From: VXYL01 sp965243095
GTDB taxonomy: Bacteria; Pseudomonadota; Gammaproteobacteria; Pseudomonadales; Azotimanducaceae
Reading direction: 5' to 3'
DNA length: 64,000 nt
Assembly (NCBI GenBank): GCA_965243095.1
Contig: OZ251530.1
Span: 3,348,001 to 3,412,000, forward strand
Positions 48,632-56,797 of the stretch are shown piece by piece (position 1 is the first letter of the stretch; every line of letters starts with the position of its first letter). Below the pieces are notes generated by a model. It saw only the letters and a list, made by a program, of their open reading frames with translations. It had not been told where the DNA came from and ran no database searches. Position numbers and translations under genes: made by a program.

Positions 48632-49534
48632 GTGACAAACTCCCGCACGATATGGGCGGTCCTTCTCGCGACGATAGCTCTCGTGGCGGCTATTTCGTGG
48701 TGGCCGAACAACGCCGAAGATGTGCCCGTTCCGACGGTCGAGCGGGCTGCGGAGAAAAGGCCGGTACGCGGCGCGAGTTCCGCAGCCGATACGCTGGCTA
48801 GTGCGCGATTGATCGATGAGGAACTTGCCGGCGCGGCGTCCGATGCCATTGAGGCGGCGCCCGCGGTTTCGGCGACCCTACCGGCTGAAACGAGCGAACC
48901 CGCGGACGACGAGGCCCAGTGGTGTCGTGCGCTGGCCCGTTGCGGTGCCAACGCCGGCAATCGCGAGTGGACTTGGGGTGTACGCTACAAGGTGGATCGA
49001 TGGCGGTACAGCGACGAAGCGCGCCCGGACTTGGGCGGGCACAACTTCCGGGATGCAGATCTCCAAGAGGTCGATCTGGCGAACGCTGACCTGCGCGGTG
49101 CTGACCTAGCGGGGGCGGCGCTCAACAAAGCGGATCTGCGCGGTGCCGATCTGCGCGATGCTGATTTCCATTTGACGGACCTGAGTTCGGCGGACCTTCG
49201 CGGCGCCCGGTTGCGCGGGGCGGATTTGCGCTTCGCGTTGATTTTGGGAACGGATTTACGCGGCGCGGATCTGCGCGATGCGCGTATCGCCTGTCGTGAT
49301 TGCGGTACGCACACTGGGATGTTCTCCAATTTGTTCCGTGCTGACTTGCGCGGGGCGGACTTCGGGCGGTCTCGCATCGACGATTCGATTTTCGAGGACG
49401 CCGACCTGCGCGGAGCGAATTTCGCGGACACAAGAGGACTGCCGCTATCCATGCGGGGCGCGATTTACAACGACGACACCGTACTGCCGGTAGGAATCGA
49501 CCCTGACGTTTGGGAAATGGTGTACCGACCCTAG
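48632..49534 (+). CDS. Membrane-anchored pentapeptide-repeat protein
   Basis: 300 residues from GTG 48632. An N-terminal membrane segment (about 6-23) is followed by a low-complexity Ala/Glu linker and CRALARCGANAGNREWTWGVRYKVDRW. From about 135 to 280 there are some two dozen A(D/N)LxG-type repeats, which form a right-handed quadrilateral beta helix. A CRDCGTHTGMF break interrupts the helix near 222-235. Repeat proteins of this kind include gyrase-mimicking McbG/Qnr, but those are not membrane-anchored, so the role is open. Lower GC than its neighbours and its place between yhdP and tldD suggest insertion into the conserved operon. Confidence 0.82.
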   Translation: MTNSRTIWAVLLATIALVAAISWWPNNAEDVPVPTVERAAEKRPVRGASSAADTLASARLIDEELAGAASDAIEAAPAVSATLPAETSEPADDEAQWCRALARCGANAGNREWTWGVRYKVDRWRYSDEARPDLGGHNFRDADLQEVDLANADLRGADLAGAALNKADLRGADLRDADFHLTDLSSADLRGARLRGADLRFALILGTDLRGADLRDARIACRDCGTHTGMFSNLFRADLRGADFGRSRIDDSIFEDADLRGANFADTRGLPLSMRGAIYNDDTVLPVGIDPDVWEMVYRP

Positions 49535-49603
49535 ACCACCATCGTTGCGAGAAACGGAATACACTCACGAAACCACAGCGACGGGAAGGCGGAGAAAAGA
49601 GAA

Positions 49604-51079
49604 GTGGCGGGGAACGATCCGGTGGCGACGGCGCGCGCCGCCTTGTGGGACGCGGGCGATCTTGGCGAGCGCGACGTGGACGGTCTGCTCGGGCGGCTTG
49701 CGCGGCGGGGCATCGATGTTGGCGAGCTGTTCTTTCAACTGGCGCGGCACGAATCGTGGGGGTTGGAAGATGGCGTGGTGCGGAACGGCGCTTTCGGCGT
49801 CGACCGCGGCGTAGGCGTGCGCGCCCTAAGCGGCGACAAGACCGGCTTCGCCTATGTGGACGACATCGCCTTGCCGGCGCTGGCCGACGCCACCGATGCC
49901 GCCCGCGGCATCGCCCAGAGCGGACGCGGCAGTCGTGCGGCGTTGACGCAAGGCCGCTCTCCCGCTCGCTATTTGGACGCGGACCCCATCGCTTCCGCCG
50001 ATGGGCCAGCGAAGGTGGCGCTGCTGCGCCGCATCAACGATTTCGCCCGCTCGCTGGATCCGCGGGTGCGCGAGGTCAGCGTGCGCATCTCGCTCAATCA
50101 CGAAACCAATCTGGTGGTCGCCACGGACGGCACGCTGAGCGCGGATGTGCGCCCGCTCACCCGCTTCGACGTCACCGTGCTCGCCGAGGAGAACGGCCGC
50201 CGCGAACGCGGCTTCAGCGGTGGCGGTGGTCGCTTCGACCCGGATTGGCTGTTGGCGGCGGACCAGCGCGAGGCGGAAGGCCCGCGCGCGCTGTCCGCCG
50301 AGGATCACGCCCGCGAGGCGGTGCGCGTGGCGCTGGTGAATCTGGAAGCGGTGGACGCGCCGGCCGGCACCATGCCGGTGGTGCTGGGCCCCGGCTGGCC
50401 CGGCGTGCTGCTGCACGAAGCGGTGGGGCATGGCTTGGAAGGCGATTTCAACCGCAAGGGAACCTCGGCCTTCGCCGGCCGCATGGGCGAGAAAGTGGCC
50501 TCCGAGCTCTGCACGGTGGTGGACGACGCCACCTTGGACGGCCGGCGCGGTTCCCTCACCGTGGACGACGAGGGCACGCCCGGCCAACGCACTGTGCTCA
50601 TCGAAAACGGCGTGCTCGCGGGCTACATGCAGGACAAGCACAACGCCGGCTTGATGGGCGTGGCCACAACCGGCAACGGCCGCCGCGAATCGTACGCGCA
50701 CCTGCCCATGCCGCGCATGACCAACACCTTCCTGTTGCCGGGCGCCAGCGACCCGGAGGAGATCATCGCCAGCGTGGCCAAAGGCGTGTACGCGGTGAGT
50801 TTCGGCGGCGGCCAGGTGGACATCACATCCGGCCAGTTCGTGTTCTCGGCCACGGAGGCGTATCTCATCGAAGATGGCAAGGTTGGCCCGCCGATTCGCG
50901 GCGCCACCTTGATCGGCAACGGCCCCGAGGTGATGGGCCGGGTGTCGATGGTGGGCAACGACCTCCAGCTGGACGAAGGCGTCGGCGTGTGCGGCAAGAA
51001 CGGCCAAGGCGTGCCCGTGGGCGTCGGCCAACCCACCTTGAAGATCGACGAGATCACCGTCGGCGGAACGCAGGCGTGA
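49604..51079 (+). CDS. tldD: Metalloprotease TldD
   Basis: 491 residues from GTG 49604, with GGAG about nine bases upstream. The TldD/PmbA heterodimer degrades unfolded peptides, matures microcin B17 and cleaves the CcdA antitoxin. TldD holds the zinc motif HEAVGHGLEGD (HExxxH); also seen are GRMGEKVASELCTVVDDAT, NGVLAGYMQDKHNAG and SFGGGQVDITSGQFVFSATEAYLIEDGK. The stop shares one base with the pmbA start. Confidence 0.94.
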   Translation: MAGNDPVATARAALWDAGDLGERDVDGLLGRLARRGIDVGELFFQLARHESWGLEDGVVRNGAFGVDRGVGVRALSGDKTGFAYVDDIALPALADATDAARGIAQSGRGSRAALTQGRSPARYLDADPIASADGPAKVALLRRINDFARSLDPRVREVSVRISLNHETNLVVATDGTLSADVRPLTRFDVTVLAEENGRRERGFSGGGGRFDPDWLLAADQREAEGPRALSAEDHAREAVRVALVNLEAVDAPAGTMPVVLGPGWPGVLLHEAVGHGLEGDFNRKGTSAFAGRMGEKVASELCTVVDDATLDGRRGSLTVDDEGTPGQRTVLIENGVLAGYMQDKHNAGLMGVATTGNGRRESYAHLPMPRMTNTFLLPGASDPEEIIASVAKGVYAVSFGGGQVDITSGQFVFSATEAYLIEDGKVGPPIRGATLIGNGPEVMGRVSMVGNDLQLDEGVGVCGKNGQGVPVGVGQPTLKIDEITVGGTQA

Positions 51080-52452
51080 TGGGCAAGATGGCAAGCAAAG
51101 ACCAGCGCGAGGTGGCGTTGGCGGAAGACCCCGAACAAGCCGCCGCCGCCCTGAAGGACTTGGTGCAACACATTCTGCAAGAGGCGAAGCGCCAAGGCGC
51201 GTCCGCTGCGGAAGTGGACGCCGCCACGGGCACCGGCCTCGGCGTGACGGTGCGCAAGGGCGAGCTGGAAACGGTGGAGTTCCAAAACGACCAGGGGTTC
51301 GCCATCACCGTGTACGTCGGCGCCCGCAAAGGCAGCGCCAACACGTCCGACCCGGGCGCGGACGCCGTGCGCGACACGGTGCGCGCCGCGCTGGACATCG
51401 CCAAGCACACCGAGGAGGACGCCTGCAACGGCTTGGCGGACGCCGCGCTGATGGCCACCGCCGCACCGCCGTTGGATTTGCACCATCCCTGGCAACTGGA
51501 CGTCGCCACCGCCGCCGCGCTCGCCGAGCAGACGGAAGCGGCGGCGCTGGAGTTCGACAAGCGCATCGTCAACACCGAAGGCGCGGAAGTGAACACCCGG
51601 CGCGGCTGCCACGCCTACGGCAATTCGCACGGGTTCCTTGAAGCATCTTGGGGCACCCGCCACGGCACCAGTTGCGCGGTGATCGCCGGCGAGAAGGACG
51701 TCATGCAAACCGATCACTGGTACACCGTGGGCCGCGACGCCGACGATCTACAAGCGCCAGCGGAAGTGGGCCGCGAGGCCGCCCGCCGCGCCGTCGCCCG
51801 CCTCGGCACCCGCCCGATAGCCACCGGCGATTATCCGGTGTTGTTCGCCGCGCCGATGGCGGTGGGCATGGTGGGCCACCTGCTAAGCGCCATCAGCGGC
51901 CGCGCCTTGTACCGCAAGGAGTCCTACCTGGTCGATTCGCTGGGCGAACGGGCGCTGGCACCCGGCATCACCCTGCGCGAACACCCGCACCGCCGCAAAG
52001 GCTTCGCCAGCGCCGCGTTCGACGGCGACGGCGTGGCCACCCGCGCCAAGGCGTTCGTGGAGGACGGCGTGGTGGCGAGCTACGTCCTCGGCAGCTACTC
52101 CGCGCGGCGCTTGGGCCTCGCCACCACCGGCAACGCCGGCGGCGTGTTCAACCTAGACCTAGTGGCGAAGACGCGCCCGGTCGAGACGCTGATGCGCGAC
52201 ATGGACACCGGCCTAGTGGTCACCCGATTGATGGGCCAAGGCGTGAACTTGGTCACCGGCGACTACTCCCGCGGTGCCGCCGGCGTGTGGGTGGAGCGCG
52301 GCGAGCCCCAGCACCCGGTGGACAACGTCACCATCGCCGGCAAACTCGACGCCATCTACAAGGGCATCGCCGCCTGCGGCGACGACGTGGACCGCCGCGG
52401 CAACATCCAATCCGGCTCCCTGCTGGTGGAACGCATGACCGTCGCGGCGTAG
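51079..52452 (+). CDS. pmbA: PmbA/TldE, partner of TldD
   Basis: 457 residues from ATG 51079 in a TGATG overlap. Non-catalytic subunit of the TldD/E protease: TVRKGELETVEFQNDQGFAITVYVGARKGSANTSD, NTEGAEVNTRRGCHAYGNSHGFLEA, SAISGRALYRKESYLVDSLGER, GDGVATRAKAFVEDGVVASYVLGSYSARRLGLATTGNAGG and GVNLVTGDYSRGAAGVWVE. It lacks the zinc motif, as expected. The longer open frame upstream is a shadow of tldD. Confidence 0.93.
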   Translation: MGKMASKDQREVALAEDPEQAAAALKDLVQHILQEAKRQGASAAEVDAATGTGLGVTVRKGELETVEFQNDQGFAITVYVGARKGSANTSDPGADAVRDTVRAALDIAKHTEEDACNGLADAALMATAAPPLDLHHPWQLDVATAAALAEQTEAAALEFDKRIVNTEGAEVNTRRGCHAYGNSHGFLEASWGTRHGTSCAVIAGEKDVMQTDHWYTVGRDADDLQAPAEVGREAARRAVARLGTRPIATGDYPVLFAAPMAVGMVGHLLSAISGRALYRKESYLVDSLGERALAPGITLREHPHRRKGFASAAFDGDGVATRAKAFVEDGVVASYVLGSYSARRLGLATTGNAGGVFNLDLVAKTRPVETLMRDMDTGLVVTRLMGQGVNLVTGDYSRGAAGVWVERGEPQHPVDNVTIAGKLDAIYKGIAACGDDVDRRGNIQSGSLLVERMTVAA

Positions 52453-52480
52453 CCGCAAAGCCCTTGCGCCCCGCCGGGCG

Positions 52481-52486
52481 TATGAT
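52481..52486 (+). promoter_or_regulatory. Candidate -10 for a leaderless transcript
   Basis: TATGAT ends seven bases before the ATG at 52493, so transcription would begin at or near the start codon. No ribosome site fits in between. No matching -35. Confidence 0.25.
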
Positions 52487-52492
52487 GACGGC

Positions 52493-52948
52493 ATGGAACA
52501 CGTCGATCTCCTTGCGTTGAACGCCAACGGCCCGCCGGTGCCGTTGCCGCCGCGTCCGACCAACCGGTTCGAGTTCGCTAGGAACTTGGCCGCGCTCGCG
52601 TGGGACATGCGCCCGTTGCCGTTGCCGAGCGAGCACAGGAGTTCGTTCCGCTCTGTTCCCGATCTCCGCGATGTGAAGGAGCGGGTGCTGGCCATCGAAC
52701 CCGAACTCCGGTCGTTCGGCGTGCAGGAGTTGCACTTGTTCGGCTCGGTGGCCCGCGGCGACGCCGACTTCGACAGCGACATCGACGTCGCGCTGTTGAT
52801 GGACATGGGGGCGGGGCACGATGGCGACTACTACGACGCCGGCGCGTTGTTGACGCAAACAATGCGCCGGCACATCGACCTGACTCGACTGCCTTTCGAG
52901 GGGGTGTTTGCCCGCTGCGTGAGCGGCGATCTTGTGCAGGTGTTTTGA
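52493..52948 (+). CDS. MNT-type minimal nucleotidyltransferase
   Basis: 151 residues. The C-terminal 90 form a pol-beta-like nucleotidyltransferase: LFGSVARGDADFDSDIDVALLMD with G84-S85, R88-G89, S95, D96 and D98, and a third acid in RHIDLTRL. The N-terminal 55 residues are a Pro-rich extension not usual for MNT proteins. Such proteins AMPylate partner HEPN toxins and act as antitoxins. No HEPN gene follows; the next gene is an unrelated membrane protein. The only HEPN-like gene in the window is the IS-disrupted one at 7988, far away. Confidence 0.75.
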   Translation: MEHVDLLALNANGPPVPLPPRPTNRFEFARNLAALAWDMRPLPLPSEHRSSFRSVPDLRDVKERVLAIEPELRSFGVQELHLFGSVARGDADFDSDIDVALLMDMGAGHDGDYYDAGALLTQTMRRHIDLTRLPFEGVFARCVSGDLVQVF

Positions 52949-53006
52949 TGCCACCGAGGACAGTTGGCTGCTACGGTAGTCGTTCCACACACTGGGGGTA
53001 GGGAAC

Positions 53007-53384
53007 ATGGCGGAAAAAAAGGGCAATAGCGGTTGTCTTGGGATAGTGTTGTTCGCGGTGGCTTTGGCTATCGGATTGGGATTGATGTTTGGGGGAGGTG
53101 ACGATGTGCCAGCTACGCCGGCCACGGTCAGGATGATTGACCTTGAAGGCGTCCAGTTCAAGATTGTTGCCGAACAACGCGGCGACATACAGATGACCGA
53201 TAGGCTTCTTGCTCTATCGGTAGGTGCGATCAGGCAACGTGGATACCGATGCGACACTGTGAACGCGGCTAGGCCGCTTGGGGCGTTTGCCGATCATGCG
53301 GGCTTCAAGTTCCATTGCAACGGCTACCGCTATAAGTACCTGATCGAGGATCGCGGTGGCAATTGGACGGTCAGGTTGGACTAG
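53007..53384 (+). CDS. Hypothetical single-pass membrane protein
   Basis: 125 residues, unrecognised. Lys-rich start, a hydrophobic segment at about 10-28 with a Cys at position 10 and Gly-rich end (signal anchor), then a soluble domain with two Cys (YRCDT, FHCNG) and YRYKYLIEDRGGNWTVRLD at the end. GGTAGGG before the ATG could serve as ribosome site. Codon use is more AT-rich than surrounding core genes. Confidence 0.6.
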   Translation: MAEKKGNSGCLGIVLFAVALAIGLGLMFGGGDDVPATPATVRMIDLEGVQFKIVAEQRGDIQMTDRLLALSVGAIRQRGYRCDTVNAARPLGAFADHAGFKFHCNGYRYKYLIEDRGGNWTVRLD

Positions 53385-53552
53385 AAGCGCAACCTCGCAC
53401 TTTGCTGGTGGCGATCCTGTTGGAGGCGGTGTGGCGGCTGCCGGACGCGATTTCGTGATAGAACGCTACGTCGCCGATACCGCTTTGCGGCTGCCCCGCG
53501 ACCTGCCGCCGCGGAAAGACTGACTGCTGAGTCGAGCGAGCCCGGCAAGTCG

Positions 53553-53792
53553 GTGCTGCGGTACGCCAGTGGCGAGCGTATTGAAGTCGGCGACGTTGTG
53601 GCGGAGCCGATCAACGGCGGTGAGGAGTACGGAGTGGTCAAGGAGGTGGTTCAGCCGGGGACAGCCCACTGGGCGTCCGCCGAATACCCGGAGGGGGTCA
53701 TCATAGTAGAGTGGCGTAACGACGGTGAAATGTGGATTGGCAACGACATCATCTTGGGAGAGGACTACATCTACTTCATCCGCAGGAAGTGA
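53553..53792 (+). CDS. Small hypothetical protein
   Basis: 79 residues from GTG 53553, unrecognised. The sequence YASGERIEVGDVVAEPINGGEEYGVVKEV...GVIIVEWRNDGEMWIGNDIILGEDYIYFIRRK looks like a small beta-barrel, SH3- or KOW-like, as in some immunity-type proteins. The frame stays open upstream, so a longer form is possible. It ends ten bases before the pepN stop, tail to tail. The 168 bases before it hold nothing I can name. Confidence 0.5.
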   Translation: MLRYASGERIEVGDVVAEPINGGEEYGVVKEVVQPGTAHWASAEYPEGVIIVEWRNDGEMWIGNDIILGEDYIYFIRRK

Positions 53793-53802
53793 ACGCCATC
53801 GG

Positions 53803-56511
53803 CTAGTTGTCGGCGTCCGGGGCGGCGGCGAGGCCCTTGTCCACCACTTCGCGCACGTCGCCGGAGAGCTTCTGTTCGCCGATGAAGCGCAAGGCGTCGC
53901 GCTGCTGGCGGGCGCGCGCGGGATCGAAACGCGGCCATTCGGTGAGCCTCTTTGCCAACGCCGAGGCGATTTGCGGATTTTGCGCGTCCAGCAACCGCAC
54001 CTTCTCCGCCAGCCAGCGGTAGCCGGCGCCGTCGGCGGCGTGGTAGTTGCGGGTGTTGCGCGTGAACGCGCCGTACACGCTGCGCACCTTGTCCGGGTTC
54101 TTGCGGTCGAACGCGGCGTGGGCCTCCAGCGCTTGCACTCTTTCCAACCCTCCCGGCAGCGGGCAGCGCGCCTGCGCCGTGAACCAGGCGTTCACCACCA
54201 GCGCTTCGGACGCCCAACGCTGGTGGAACGCCGCGATATGCCGGTCTTTGGCGTCGGCGCTTAGGGATTCGAGGCTCAACAGGCCGGTGAATGCGGCCAA
54301 ACGGTCGGTGAGGTTGTCGGCTTCCGCCAGCGTCTTGGCGAGCATCGTTTCGGCGCGTTCGGGATCGCGCTTGTCCAAATCGCGCAGGGCGTACCAGAGC
54401 GCGCGATGGCGCAGGCGCCGGCGCGCCATGGCGATGGCTTCGGGGCGATAGGGGCCGGGTGTGGCGTTCGCGGCCACCACCGCCAGCCAGTCCACTTCGG
54501 CGGCGAGGCGGTTGGCCAGCGCGTCCCAAGCTCCCGTGATGGCAAGGATGTCCGCGCCGCGTGCCCGCTCCAACAGCGCGGTTTCCTCCGGCAGCGTGAG
54601 CAGCAGCGCCAAGAGCGCTTTGGCTTCGCCATCGTCCGGCGCGGCCGTGGTGGCGCCGGCAAGGTCTTGGAACAAGCCGGCCACTGCGTCCGCAAGCGCT
54701 TCGGCATCCGTCCGTCCGGTGTCCGCGGCGCGCGCCAGCACCGCCTCCGCGATCAGTTCCTGCGCGGCGTCCCAGCGGGCGAAGCCGTCGCTGTCGCGCA
54801 GCGTCAATTGCCGCAGCGCCGCCGGAGGGCGTTGATAGCGCGTCCGCACCGGTGCTGAGAAGCCGCGCAGGAAGCTCACTTGCGCGTCTGGCGGCACAGC
54901 TTGGAACAAAAGCTCGGTGTTCGGTTCCGTGAGATGGACGACGAGGGTGCCGTCGCCGCCCGGGTTCTCCACCTTGGCGGCAGATTCCACCGCCACCTTG
55001 GCGCCGTTCGCCTCGCCGGCGGCGCCGAGCAGCTCGCGCCCGTCGGCGTCCAGCAAACCGAGCGCGAGCGGGATGTGGAACGGCAGCTTGCGCGGCTGCC
55101 CGGGCGAGGGATCGCAGGATTGTGCGATGGCGAGGCGCAACGTGCCGTTTTGCCGTTCCTCCTCCACCGTGAGCAGCGGCGTGCCGGCCTGCTCGTACCA
55201 GCGCCGAAACTGCGGCAGCGGCGTGTTCGCGGCGTCCTCCAAGGCGCGGACGAAGTCCTCGGTGGTCACCGCGCAGCCGTCGTGCCGCTCGAAGTACAAA
55301 TCCGTGCCGGCGCGGAAGGCGCGCGGGCCGAGGATGGTGTGCAACATGCGCACCACTTCGGCACCCTTCTCGTACACCGTGGTGGTGTAGAAGTTGCTGA
55401 TCTCCTGATAGCTGGCCGGGCGCACCGGATGCGCGAGCGGGCCGGCGTCCTCGGCGAACTGCACCGCGCGCAGCAGATCCACGTCGTCCACGCGCTTGAC
55501 GCTGCGCGAGTTCATGTCCGCGGAGAACTCGGCGTCGCGGTACACCGTGAAGCCCTCCTTCAAGCTGAGCTGAAACCAGTCGCGGCAGGTGACGCGGTTG
55601 CCGGACCAGTTGTGGAAGTACTCGTGCGCCACCACCGCTTCCACCCGCTCGTAGGCGGCGTCCGTGGCGGTGTCGGGGCTGGCCAGCACGCAGGAGGTGT
55701 TGAAGATGTTGAGGCCCTTGTTCTCCATCGCCCCCATGTTGAAGTCCTCGACGGCGACGATCATGAAGATGTCCAAGTCGTACTCGCGGCCGAACCGCTC
55801 CTCGTCCCAGCGCATGGCGCGCTTGAGCGCCTCCATCGCGTAGCCGCACTGGCCGATGTTGTGTGGTTCGGAGAAGATGCGCAGCGTCACGCGGCGGCCC
55901 GAGCGGGTGACGAACTCGTCCTCGCGCACCGCCAAATCCCCCGCCACCAGGGCGAACAGGTAGCTGGGTTTGGGGAACGGGTCCTCCCAAGTGACGGTGC
56001 GGCGGCCTCCCTCCGTGCTCTCGGCGATCAGATTGCCATTGGAGAGCAGCACCGGATAGCGCTCGGCGTCCGCGGTGATGGTGGTGGTGTAGCGCGAGAG
56101 CACGTCCGGGCGGTCCGGGTGGTAGGTGATCTTGCGAAACCCCTCCGCCTCGCACTGCGTGCAGTACATGCTGCGCGACTTGTAGAGCCCCTCCAAGGCG
56201 GTGTTCTTCTCCGGGGCGATGCACACCTCGGTGCGAACTTGGCAGTTGTGGGGGATGTCGAACAGCGTCAGGGTCTTGTCGTCCTGGGCGTACTCGTTGC
56301 CGGCCAGCGCCCGTCCGTCCACCCAAACGCCCCGCAGATCGAGCCCTTCGCCGCGCAGCACCAGCGGCCCATCGCCATCGCGGCGCACCGCGAGTTCGCA
56401 GCCGACGGTGGTTTTGCCGTCGCGGATGTCGAAGGCGAGCCGCGTTTCGTCGATTGCGAACGGATACGCTTGGTAATCGCGCAGATACACCGTGCTTGGG
56501 GAGTCCGCCAT
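53803..56511 (-). CDS. pepN: Aminopeptidase N (M1)
   Basis: 902 residues. Cytoplasmic broad-specificity zinc aminopeptidase of the proteobacterial PepN/DUF3458 type. Substrate-anchoring GAMENKGLNIF, zinc motif HEYFHNW followed by LKEGFTVYRDAEFSAD with the third ligand Glu, and the catalytic Tyr region TTTVYEKGAEVVRML. The C-terminal half is the helical superhelix with NPDKVRSVYGAF. Start ATG 56511. It diverges from yacG across 89 bases. Unlike the pseudo-M1 domains at 10-17 kb, the active site is complete. Confidence 0.96.
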   Translation of the reverse strand: MADSPSTVYLRDYQAYPFAIDETRLAFDIRDGKTTVGCELAVRRDGDGPLVLRGEGLDLRGVWVDGRALAGNEYAQDDKTLTLFDIPHNCQVRTEVCIAPEKNTALEGLYKSRSMYCTQCEAEGFRKITYHPDRPDVLSRYTTTITADAERYPVLLSNGNLIAESTEGGRRTVTWEDPFPKPSYLFALVAGDLAVREDEFVTRSGRRVTLRIFSEPHNIGQCGYAMEALKRAMRWDEERFGREYDLDIFMIVAVEDFNMGAMENKGLNIFNTSCVLASPDTATDAAYERVEAVVAHEYFHNWSGNRVTCRDWFQLSLKEGFTVYRDAEFSADMNSRSVKRVDDVDLLRAVQFAEDAGPLAHPVRPASYQEISNFYTTTVYEKGAEVVRMLHTILGPRAFRAGTDLYFERHDGCAVTTEDFVRALEDAANTPLPQFRRWYEQAGTPLLTVEEERQNGTLRLAIAQSCDPSPGQPRKLPFHIPLALGLLDADGRELLGAAGEANGAKVAVESAAKVENPGGDGTLVVHLTEPNTELLFQAVPPDAQVSFLRGFSAPVRTRYQRPPAALRQLTLRDSDGFARWDAAQELIAEAVLARAADTGRTDAEALADAVAGLFQDLAGATTAAPDDGEAKALLALLLTLPEETALLERARGADILAITGAWDALANRLAAEVDWLAVVAANATPGPYRPEAIAMARRRLRHRALWYALRDLDKRDPERAETMLAKTLAEADNLTDRLAAFTGLLSLESLSADAKDRHIAAFHQRWASEALVVNAWFTAQARCPLPGGLERVQALEAHAAFDRKNPDKVRSVYGAFTRNTRNYHAADGAGYRWLAEKVRLLDAQNPQIASALAKRLTEWPRFDPARARQQRDALRFIGEQKLSGDVREVVDKGLAAAPDADN

Positions 56512-56550
56512 GCGCTGCTCTTTGTGCTGACAAGCCGCGAGCGTACGCGG

Positions 56551-56559
56551 TGCTAAGAT
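56551..56559 (+). promoter_or_regulatory. Candidate extended -10 promoter for yacG-metY
   Basis: TGC-TAAGAT, an extended -10 element, 41 bases before the yacG ATG in the pepN-yacG divergent gap. A CTGACA is present but 21 bases upstream, too far for a normal -35. Confidence 0.4.
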
Positions 56560-56600
56560 CGGTAGTCAACCTTCGCGTTCCCCGAACGACGCCACGCAAC

Positions 56601-56786
56601 ATGCCCGAACCCGCACGCATCGTGCCCTGCCCCAACTGCCGCAAGCCGGTGCGTTGGGACGCGGAGAACCGCTTCCGCCCGTTCTGCTCGGAGCGCTGCC
56701 GCCTGATCGACTTCGGCGAATGGGCCGAGGAGCGCTACCGCATCGCCGGCGACGAGGTGCCGCGAACCGTGGAAGAGCCGGAATAG
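56601..56786 (+). CDS. yacG: DNA gyrase inhibitor/zinc protein YacG
   Basis: 61 residues. Four-Cys zinc site: CPNCRKPVRWDAENRFRPFCSERCRLIDFGEWAEE, the full YacG signature. In E. coli YacG binds GyrB and inhibits gyrase. There it lies with coaE and zapD; here it heads a unit with metY, 11 bases before that gene's start, and the ribosome site of metY overlaps the end of yacG. Confidence 0.93.
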   Translation: MPEPARIVPCPNCRKPVRWDAENRFRPFCSERCRLIDFGEWAEERYRIAGDEVPRTVEEPE

Positions 56787-56797
56787 GAGGCCAGCGA

